Source: Nonomuraea deserti (GTDB lineage: Bacteria; Actinomycetota; Actinomycetes; Streptosporangiales; Streptosporangiaceae). From it: a stretch of 43,204 nucleotides of DNA. Numbering within the stretch: position 1 is the first letter of the stretch; the number at the start of each line of letters is the position of its first letter. The DNA lies in NCBI RefSeq assembly GCF_004348685.1, contig NZ_SMKO01000073.1, forward strand, positions 1-43,204, read 5' to 3'. Under the pieces are notes generated by a model. That model was not told the origin of the DNA. It saw only the letters and a list, made by a program, of their open reading frames with translations, and did no database searches. Below, one piece after another: positions 15,989 to 21,945 of this stretch. The position numbers and the translations under genes are program-made.

Positions 15989-16264
15989 ATGACGACGCAC
16001 CAGATCACCGGCGGCTTCATCGGCGACTTGGCGGAGGCATTCGCCCCGCCCGCCGCCGGAGGCTGCTGCGGAGGCCCTGCCGCGGCCTCCGGCTCCCTGG
16101 CCAGTGGCACGACCGAGCAGGCGGAGGCGGCTGCCACCGCCTGCTGCGGCAGCACGGCCGCCGCGCAGCAGGCCGCCCAGGCCGGCTGCTGCGGCGAAGC
16201 CCCGGCAGGCGACCCGGCCGCCACGGGGGCCGCGGAGACCGCCTCCACCGGATGCTGCGGATGA
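15989..16264 (+). CDS. Small peptide with four CCG motifs, putative arsenical-binding
   Basis: 91 aa, starting ATG 15989 after GAAGAGGGAAA. Apart from an N-terminal helix-like segment (HQITGGFIGDLAEAF), it is Ala/Gly/Thr-rich with CCG at residues 26-28, 52-54, 67-69 and 89-91, the last being its C-terminus. All eight Cys are in vicinal pairs, the arrangement that chelates As(III). Spacing between pairs is 15-26 residues of low-complexity linker. Preceded by three ArsR boxes; its TGA overlaps the ATG of the M28 peptidase. I know no described family for it. A metallothionein-like scavenger, an arsenic chaperone, or a precursor cut by the peptidase are all possible. Confidence 0.82.
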   Translation: MTTHQITGGFIGDLAEAFAPPAAGGCCGGPAAASGSLASGTTEQAEAAATACCGSTAAAQQAAQAGCCGEAPAGDPAATGAAETASTGCCG

Positions 16265-17499
16265 CCTCCACCACCACTCAGGGGCCGGACCGGGCCTCCG
16301 TCGTGGAGCGGGTGTCCGCGGCGCGGATGCTGGCCACGGTGCACGAGCTGGCCCGCGACAGCTACGCCGGGCGGCGCGTGGGCACCCCCGGAGGCCGCGC
16401 CGCCGCCGCGTGGCTCGCAGAACGGCTGCGCGAACTCGGCGGCGAGGTCGAACTCGACTCCTTCCCCGTCGCCGACGTAAGGGAGCTGTATGCCACCCCT
16501 GAGCTCGCATGGAGCGCAGGCGGCCGGGTGCGTCGCCTGCGACACCGCCGGGACTTCGTCGAGCACCTCGCCTCCGCCGAGTCGCCGCACCCGCGCGCCG
16601 CGCCGCTGGCCGCGGCCTCCGAGGCCGACCTGAGCGGACGATGGGTGCTGGCCGAGGCCGGAGACTGGGCACAGGCCTGCGAACGAGCCGAAGCCCAGAT
16701 GGCGGCAGGGGTGCTCATCGCACGCGGCACCGACCCCGAGGGGTGGATGCCCAAAATGATCGCCGGACCGGCCGCCCGCGCCGTCCCGATCATCGCCCTG
16801 CGCACCGACCAGCACGCCAACCTGGCCGACGCCCTGACCGTCGGCCCCGTGCACGTGACCGGGTCGATGCCGCTCCGGCAGGTCGCCGCGGACGGCCACA
16901 ACGTCCACGCCCGTTTCCCACGCGCCTCCCGCACCGGTAGGGCGGAGGCCGGGCCTCGGGTGCTGCTGACCGCGCACTACGACGGCGTCGGCGACGATCC
17001 AGGCGTGCGGCTGCCCGCGGCGGCCGACAACGCCTCCGGCGTGGCCGCCGTCCTGGAGGCCGCCCGCGTCCTGTCGGTCAGCCCGGCCATCCGGGCCGAG
17101 CTGTCGGTGGCCTTCCTGGACGCCGAGGAGACCGGGGCATGGGGCTCGGCCCACCACGCACCCGCCCTGCCCGCCGACACGCTGGTGATCAACCTCGACG
17201 GCGCCGCGCACCTGCACCAGGCCGCCTCGGTCGAGGCGGGCGGGCCCGCCCACGCCCTGCTGGCCACGCTGGACCAGGCCGCCCGCCTGACCGGCGTCCC
17301 GCTGCGGGCCGGCGCCATGGCCTCCGACAACCGCCGCTACGCCGCAGCCGGGCTGGGTGCGGTCGGCGTCGGCATGGGCATGCCCGGCTATCAGACGCCC
17401 GCCGAGACGCCCGAGCGCGTGCAGGCGGGCACGCTGGCGGCCGCCGCCCGCCTTCTCGTGGCCACCGTAGGGCTGCTGGCCGCCCAGGCGCCGGCCTGA
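16261..17499 (+). CDS. M28-family metallopeptidase homologue paired with the CCG peptide
   Basis: 412 aa from ATG 16261, which overlaps the peptide stop (ATGA). No signal peptide, so cytoplasmic. N-terminal helical part, a PA-like insert (about 120-220), then the M28 catalytic core. Ligands: His239 (TAHYD), bridging Asp256 (ADNASG), catalytic Glu289 and ligand Glu290 (DAEETG), Asp313 (NLDG). The last ligand, normally a His in a motif like YHTPADTP, is Gln378 here (YQTPAETPE), and an upstream SDH-like motif is SDN. The second metal site may be altered or lost. M28 enzymes are aminopeptidases or related amidases. The natural substrate may be the CCG peptide or another thiol peptide (inference). 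Confidence 0.8.
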   Translation: MTSTTTQGPDRASVVERVSAARMLATVHELARDSYAGRRVGTPGGRAAAAWLAERLRELGGEVELDSFPVADVRELYATPELAWSAGGRVRRLRHRRDFVEHLASAESPHPRAAPLAAASEADLSGRWVLAEAGDWAQACERAEAQMAAGVLIARGTDPEGWMPKMIAGPAARAVPIIALRTDQHANLADALTVGPVHVTGSMPLRQVAADGHNVHARFPRASRTGRAEAGPRVLLTAHYDGVGDDPGVRLPAAADNASGVAAVLEAARVLSVSPAIRAELSVAFLDAEETGAWGSAHHAPALPADTLVINLDGAAHLHQAASVEAGGPAHALLATLDQAARLTGVPLRAGAMASDNRRYAAAGLGAVGVGMGMPGYQTPAETPERVQAGTLAAAARLLVATVGLLAAQAPA

Positions 17500-17504
17500 T
17501 CGCC

Positions 17505-17529
17505 GCACGGTGCCGCCATCGCGCCGTGC
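17505..17529. terminator. Weak hairpin between convergent M28 and arsC genes
   Basis: GCACGG (17505-17510) and CCGTGC (17524-17529) pair around a 13-nt loop in the 72-bp gap between the two stops. No T-run. A repeated ggctcagcc lies next to it. Confidence 0.3.
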
Positions 17530-17571
17530 CCAGGCGGGTCGACCTGCTGGACACCGGGCGGCTCAGCCGGC

Positions 17572-17988
17572 TCAGCCGGGCAGCACCTCGTTGAGCAGCT
17601 TCTCGACCCGGGAGCGGATGGCGTCACGGATGACCCGGACGGCATCGATGCCCTGCCCGGCCGGGTCGTCGAGCTTCCAGTCCTCATACCGTTTGCCGGG
17701 GAAGATCGGGCAGGCGTCGCCGCAGCCCATCGTGACGACCACGTCGGAGGCCTCGACCGCGTCGACGGACAGGACCTTGGGCCGGGCGGCGGCGATGTCG
17801 ACGCCGACCTCGGCCATGGCCTGGACGGCGACCGGATTGACCTGATCGGCCGGCTGCGAGCCGGCCGAGCGGATCTCGATGCGGCCCGCGGCCAGGTGGG
17901 CTAGCCAGCCGGCGGCCATCTGGGAGCGTCCGGCGTTGTGCACGCACACGAACAGCACGCTGGGCCGGGCGGCGGTGGCCTCAGGCAC
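17572..17988 (-). CDS. arsC: Arsenate reductase, LMW-PTP type (short form)
   Basis: 138 aa from GTG 17988 with GGAG upstream. The phosphatase-like loop CVHNAGRS holds catalytic Cys15 and Arg21; MGCGDACP carries Cys89 and Cys93, and KLDDPAG holds the general-acid Asp. The family forms an arsenate-mycothiol adduct in actinobacteria, reduced further to As(III). Its start overlaps the end of acr3 by 8 bp, so reduction and export are translationally coupled. Last gene of the minus-strand arsR2-acr3-arsC operon. Confidence 0.92.
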   Translation of the reverse strand: MPEATAARPSVLFVCVHNAGRSQMAAGWLAHLAAGRIEIRSAGSQPADQVNPVAVQAMAEVGVDIAAARPKVLSVDAVEASDVVVTMGCGDACPIFPGKRYEDWKLDDPAGQGIDAVRVIRDAIRSRVEKLLNEVLPG

Positions 17989-19087
17989 GGGCGTTCTCCT
18001 CTCTGGTGGTGGTGAACAGGCGGCGGCCGGCCAGGGCGACGTAGACCAGGGCGACCAGGACGGGAACCTCGATCAGCGGGCCGACCACCCCGGCCAGGGC
18101 CTGGCCGGAGGTGACGCCGAAGACGCCGACCGCCACGGCGATGGCCAGCTCGAAGTTGTTGCCGGCGGCGGTGAAGGCCAGCGTGGTGGAGCGCTCGTAG
18201 CCCAGGCCGATCAGCTTGCCGGCCAGGAAGGAGCCGCCCCACATGAGCGCGAAGTAGGCCAGCAGCGGCAGTGCGATGCGGGCCACGTCGCCGGGCTGTG
18301 CGGTGATCGTGCCGCCCTGCAGGGCGAACAGGATGACGATGGTGAACAGCAGCCCGTACAGGGCCAGCGGCCCGACGCGGGGCAGGAAGCGGCTCTCGTA
18401 CCAGTGCCGGCCGCGAGCGCGTTCGCCGAGCTTGCGGGAGAGGTATCCGGCGGCCAGCGGGATCCCGAGGAAGATGAGCACGTACTGGGCGATGTCCCAG
18501 GCCGAGACCTCCAGCGCGGCCTGCGAGAGGCCGAGCCAGCCGGGGAGCACCTGCAGGTAGAACCATCCCAGCGCGCCGAACGCCACGACCTGGAAGATCG
18601 AGTTGAGGGCCACCAGGACGGCCGCGGCCTCACGGTCGCCGCAGGCCAGGTCGTTCCAGATGAGCACCATGGCGATGCACCGGGCCAGCCCGACGATGAT
18701 CAGCCCGGCACGATACTCGGGCAGGTCGGGCAGGAAGATCCAGGCCAGGGCGAACATGACGGCCGGGCCGAGCACCCAGTTCAGCACCAGGGAGGAGAGC
18801 AGCAGGCGGCGGTCGCCGGTGACGGTGCCCAGGCGGTCGTAGCGGACCTTGGCCAGCACCGGATACATCATCAGCAGCAGCCCGAGCGCGATCGGCAGCG
18901 AGATCTCGCCGATCTTCACCGCTTCCAGCGCGGTGTTCAGGCCCGGTACGAGCCGTCCGAGCAGCAGCCCGGCGGCCATGGCCGCGATGATCCACACCGG
19001 CAGGAACCGGTCGAGGGTGGACAGGCCGGCGATGACGCCCTGCGGGGGCGCGGCGGCCGACGACGCCGGCGACGTGGAGGAGGACAT
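17981..19087 (-). CDS. acr3: ACR3-family arsenite efflux permease
   Basis: 368 aa, ATG 19087 with GAGGGG upstream. About ten TM helices. Diagnostic stretches: LMMYPVLAKVRY, GLARCIAMVLIWNDLACGD with the conserved Cys (137 here) needed for transport, and AAGNNFELAIAVA near the C-terminus. Exports As(III) from the cytoplasm, driven by the proton gradient. 12 bp downstream of arsR2 and overlapping arsC. Confidence 0.95.
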   Translation of the reverse strand: MSSSTSPASSAAAPPQGVIAGLSTLDRFLPVWIIAAMAAGLLLGRLVPGLNTALEAVKIGEISLPIALGLLLMMYPVLAKVRYDRLGTVTGDRRLLLSSLVLNWVLGPAVMFALAWIFLPDLPEYRAGLIIVGLARCIAMVLIWNDLACGDREAAAVLVALNSIFQVVAFGALGWFYLQVLPGWLGLSQAALEVSAWDIAQYVLIFLGIPLAAGYLSRKLGERARGRHWYESRFLPRVGPLALYGLLFTIVILFALQGGTITAQPGDVARIALPLLAYFALMWGGSFLAGKLIGLGYERSTTLAFTAAGNNFELAIAVAVGVFGVTSGQALAGVVGPLIEVPVLVALVYVALAGRRLFTTTREENARA

Positions 19088-19098
19088 CGTGTGGCCCC

Positions 19099-19446
19099 TC
19101 AGACGGTGGCGGGCACGTCGAGCAGGGCCGACAGCTCACCCAGCGTCTCGGGCACCAGCCGGTAGTACACCCACGAGGCACGCCGCTCGGACGTCAGCAG
19201 CCCTACCTCCTTGAGCACCTTCAGATGGTGGCTGATCGTCGGCTGGGACAGCTCGAACGAGCCGGTGATGTCGCACACGCACACCTCGCCGCCGGCGCGG
19301 CTGGCCACGATCGACAGGATGCGCAGCCGTACCGGATCGCCCAGCGCCTTGAACACCCGCGCCACCCCGGCCGCCTGCTCGGCATCCAGCGGTTCGCGGG
19401 TCAGGGACGGGCTGCACTCCGACATCTCCAGCAGCTCCACAGGCAT
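19099..19446 (-). CDS. arsR: ArsR-family arsenical repressor 2
   Basis: 115 aa from ATG 19446. A GAAGGG lies too close to that ATG but fits GTG 19440 (same frame, two codons in), so the start is uncertain. Contains EVCVCDIT, the CxC As(III) site, with one Cys near the N-terminus (SEC) rather than a vicinal pair. Recognition helix SQPTISHHLKVLKEVGLL, wing RRASWVYYRL. First gene of the arsR2-acr3-arsC operon, directly behind an array of three 16-bp boxes. Confidence 0.92.
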   Translation of the reverse strand: MPVELLEMSECSPSLTREPLDAEQAAGVARVFKALGDPVRLRILSIVASRAGGEVCVCDITGSFELSQPTISHHLKVLKEVGLLTSERRASWVYYRLVPETLGELSALLDVPATV

Positions 19447-19454
19447 CCCTTCGT

Positions 19455-19502
19455 ATAGACGCTCGTCGAATTAGGTGTCTGTCTATATTGGCATCGGCCG
19501 AT
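19455..19502 (-). promoter_or_regulatory. Array of three abutting 16-bp ArsR boxes before arsR2
   Basis: Units ATAGAC-gctc-GTCGAA (19455-19470), TTAGGT-gtct-GTCTAT (19471-19486) and ATTGGC-atcg-GCCGAT (19487-19502) follow with no gap. The octamer CTATATTG (19483-19490) spans the boundary of units 2 and 3; on the minus strand it reads CAATATAG and could hold the -10 (TATAGA) for arsR2. The first unit is the best match to the island consensus; the third is the most degenerate. Confidence 0.65.
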
Positions 19503-19533
19503 GCGTGCTCCGTACGCGTGGCCGGCCGGCAGG

Positions 19534-20187
19534 TCAGCGGGTGGAGATCTCCAGATCGGCCAGCAGGGCCCGGACGCGGCGCTCGACCTCGTCGCGAATC
19601 GGCCGGATCTGCTCCGCCGTCCTGCCCTCGGGATCGTCCAGGTCCCAGTTCAGGTAGCGCTTGCCCGGGTGGACGGGGCAGGCGTCCCCGCACCCCATGG
19701 TGACCACCACGTCGGCGGCCTGGACGATCTCGCTGGTCCACGGCTTGGGAAACTCGCCGGTGATGTCGATGCCGACCTCGCGCATCGCCTCGATCACGCC
19801 CGGGTTGACCTGCTCGCCCGGTTCGGCGCCGCCCGACCAGCCCAGGGCCCGCTCGCCGGCCAGGTGGGCGAAGAAGCCGAGCGCCATCTGCGAGCGCCCG
19901 GCGTTGTGCACGCACAGGAACAGCACGATCGGCACGCCGCTGGAGTCCTTGCCCTCGACGCGGGCCAGCGCGCGCAGCCGCTGCCGGGCGAACCGCTCGG
20001 CCAGCAGCGGCAGGAAGTTGGCGATGGTGGCGCCTCCGGCGAACTGGTCGTAGCTGGTGTGCAGGAAGCGCTCGACCGTCTCGACGCCGAAGGCGCCGGC
20101 GAACTCCTCGCTCAGGGTACGGGCGGCGGTCAGCAGGGCGTGCTGCTGATCAATGGTCAGGTCGGCGCGGTGGTAGGTGCTGTCCAT
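19534..20187 (-). CDS. arsC: Arsenate reductase with N-terminal helical domain (long form)
   Basis: 217 aa. ATG 20187 is chosen since GGAG precedes it by 6 nt; an ATG 21 nt upstream lacks a site. Residues 1-80 are an all-helical extension (SEEFAGAFGVETVERFLHTSYDQFA) like the three-helix dimerisation domain found before some actinobacterial ArsC proteins. Residues 85-217 are an LMW-PTP-type arsenate reductase: CVHNAGRS (Cys92, Arg98), MGCGDACP (Cys166, Cys170), DLDDPEG. A second ArsC beside the short one. Own array of boxes upstream; the arsR2 boxes lie between its stop and arsR2. Confidence 0.9.
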   Translation of the reverse strand: MDSTYHRADLTIDQQHALLTAARTLSEEFAGAFGVETVERFLHTSYDQFAGGATIANFLPLLAERFARQRLRALARVEGKDSSGVPIVLFLCVHNAGRSQMALGFFAHLAGERALGWSGGAEPGEQVNPGVIEAMREVGIDITGEFPKPWTSEIVQAADVVVTMGCGDACPVHPGKRYLNWDLDDPEGRTAEQIRPIRDEVERRVRALLADLEISTR

Positions 20188-20212
20188 GAAGGGCTCCGGC
20201 GACGTCATTGAT

Positions 20213-20260
20213 ATCGACGCCTGTCGATGTCGATGTCCGCCTATATTGACAGCTGTCGAT
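20213..20260 (-). promoter_or_regulatory. Array of three abutting 16-bp ArsR boxes before the long arsC
   Basis: ATCGAC-gcct-GTCGAT (20213-20228, perfect inverted repeat), GTCGAT-gtcc-GCCTAT (20229-20244, weak) and ATTGAC-agct-GTCGAT (20245-20260, one mismatch; core GACAGCTGTC is a perfect palindrome). CTATATTG at 20241-20248 straddles units 2 and 3 at the same place as in the arsR2 array, so the same -10 placement is likely. Confidence 0.68.
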
Positions 20261-20302
20261 GTCGTACGGGTGAACGGCCGGCCAACAGCAGCCCTACGTC
20301 CT

Positions 20303-21532
20303 TCAGGCGCCGACCGCAGCGCTGCGGCGCTCGATCAGGAGCACGTCGCGCCAGAAACCGTGCCGGCTGCCGATGCGCTCGCGGGTGCCGACCACGCGGA
20401 AGCCGAGCGCCTGGTGCAAGCTCAGGCTTGCGGCGTTCTCCGGGAAGACGCCCGACTGGATCGTCCACACGCCGGCGTCTTCGGTGGCGGCGATGAACGC
20501 CGACAGCAGCGCGCGGCCGATGCCGTGCGCCTGGCAGCCGGGGTGGACGTAGATGCCGTGCTCCACCACGCCCGCGTACACGGGCCGGGACGAGACCGCC
20601 GATGCCGCCACCCAGCCGAGCACCTCGCCGGAGTCGGCATCCACCGCCACGTACCGCAGGTGCGGGGACCTGCTCGCGGTGAACCCCTCCCAACTGGGCG
20701 CGGTGGTCTCGAAACTGGCCTGACCGGTGTCCAGCCCGGCCTGGTAGATGGCCAGCACCTCGGCGGCGTCGCTCTCGCGCATCGGACGGATCTCCAGGCC
20801 GGGCCCGATGGCGGGCTTGACGGCCTGGACGATGGCCGAGTGCACCCCGTCGCCGTGATCGGCGGTCAACGTGATCGTGACCGCGACGAAGCCGGCCGCG
20901 ACGAGCAGGTCCCGGTACTCCCGTACGGTGAGCGACCCGGCGGCGCAGCCGATGCGCTGCTCGGCCCGCTGTCGCGCCTGCTCGTCGAGCACCTGCGCGG
21001 TGACGACGTCGCTGACGCCGAACCGGCCGCCGGGCCGCAGCACCCGGAACGCCTCGGCGAGCACCGCCGCCTTGTCGGCGGACAGGTTGATCACGCAGTT
21101 GGAGATGACGACGTCGACCGTGTGGCCGGGCAGCGGGATCGCTTCGATCGTGCCGTGCAGGAACTGGACGTTGGCCACACCGGCCTGTTCGGCGTTGCGC
21201 CGGGCCAGCTCCACCATGGCCGGGCTGGCGTCCAGGCCGAAGACGGTGCCCTGCGGGCCGACGCGGCGGGCTGACAGCAGCACGTCGATGCCGCCGCCGG
21301 AGCCGAGGTCGAGGACCGTCTCACCGGCACGCAACCCGGCGACGGCGACCGGGTTGCCACAGCCCAGGCTGGCGCGGAGCGCCCCGTCGGGAAGCGCGGC
21401 GGTGTCGTCGTAGCCGGCCGGTCCGAAGCCGCCTTCGGTGAAGGCGACGGGGTCGCAGTCGGCGATGTGCTGCCCACGGGACGCGTTGCGGGCCAGGGCG
21501 GAGTAGTGGTCGACGATCTCGTCGTGTGCCAT
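20303..21532 (-). CDS. arsM: ArsM-ArsN fusion: arsenite methyltransferase plus GNAT acetyltransferase
   Basis: 409 aa from ATG 21532 with GGAG 5 nt before. Residues 1-240: SAM-dependent As(III) methyltransferase with DLGSGGG (76-81) and the three conserved As-binding Cys in SLGCGNP (58), ISNCVINL (146) and RIGCAAG (196), plus Cys26 in ADCDP. Residues 246-405: GNAT domain of the phosphinothricin-acetyltransferase/ArsN1 type (ETTAPSWEGF; acetyl-CoA loop CQAHGIGRALL; SLHQALGFRVVG). ArsM makes mono- and dimethyl arsenicals; ArsN1 acetylates the glutamate analogue arsinothricin. The fusion puts methylation and acetyl protection in one polypeptide. Follows arsR3 by 9 bp. Confidence 0.88.
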   Translation of the reverse strand: MAHDEIVDHYSALARNASRGQHIADCDPVAFTEGGFGPAGYDDTAALPDGALRASLGCGNPVAVAGLRAGETVLDLGSGGGIDVLLSARRVGPQGTVFGLDASPAMVELARRNAEQAGVANVQFLHGTIEAIPLPGHTVDVVISNCVINLSADKAAVLAEAFRVLRPGGRFGVSDVVTAQVLDEQARQRAEQRIGCAAGSLTVREYRDLLVAAGFVAVTITLTADHGDGVHSAIVQAVKPAIGPGLEIRPMRESDAAEVLAIYQAGLDTGQASFETTAPSWEGFTASRSPHLRYVAVDADSGEVLGWVAASAVSSRPVYAGVVEHGIYVHPGCQAHGIGRALLSAFIAATEDAGVWTIQSGVFPENAASLSLHQALGFRVVGTRERIGSRHGFWRDVLLIERRSAAVGA

Positions 21533-21541
21533 GAGATCTCC

Positions 21542-21877
21542 TCAGTCGCGAACCGGCGCGGTCGGCACGGGGTTGCCCATCACCACATCCGCGGCGGTGG
21601 GGAAGCAGCTCACGCAGCTCTCGTTGATCCGGTACAGGCTGGACGTCCCCTGCCGCTCCACCAGGACGAACCGCACCTCGGACAGGATCTTCAGGTGGTG
21701 CGACACCGTGGACTGCCCCACCCCGGAGACCGCCACGATCTCGCCCACGCTCATCGGCTCGCGCCGCCGCGCCAGCAGCGACACGATCTGGATCCGGGTG
21801 GCGTCGGCCAGGGCCTTGAACCAGCTCGCGTACTCCTCGGCCTCCGCGCGCGGCAGCGGCTCCTTCTGCTCGTCCAT
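21542..21877 (-). CDS. arsR: ArsR-family repressor 3 with C-terminal CxxC
   Basis: 111 aa from ATG 21877; no ribosome binding site is visible and the operator sits 6-21 bp upstream, so the transcript may be leaderless. Winged-helix with VSGVGQSTVSHHLKILSEVRFV as recognition region. It lacks the CVCD site of the other two ArsRs; instead SCVSC near residue 93 supplies a C-terminal Cys pair, a site type seen in methylarsenite- or As(III)-sensing ArsR proteins with relocated cysteines. Paired with arsM-arsN it may sense a methylated arsenical (inference). Confidence 0.88.
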   Translation of the reverse strand: MDEQKEPLPRAEAEEYASWFKALADATRIQIVSLLARRREPMSVGEIVAVSGVGQSTVSHHLKILSEVRFVLVERQGTSSLYRINESCVSCFPTAADVVMGNPVPTAPVRD

Positions 21878-21882
21878 CGTCA

Positions 21883-21898
21883 ATCGACGATATTCGAT
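21883..21898 (-). promoter_or_regulatory. Single ArsR box before arsR3
   Basis: ATCGAC-gata-TTCGAT: inverted arms ATCGA/TCGAT, one copy of the island's 16-bp box, 5 bp upstream of the arsR3 ATG on the minus strand. It would cover the promoter of a leaderless arsR3-arsM transcript. Confidence 0.65.
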
Positions 21899-21945
21899 GA
21901 ACGGGAAAAGTCAAGCTGCCGCCACCTGCACGCGGAAAACCGTCG

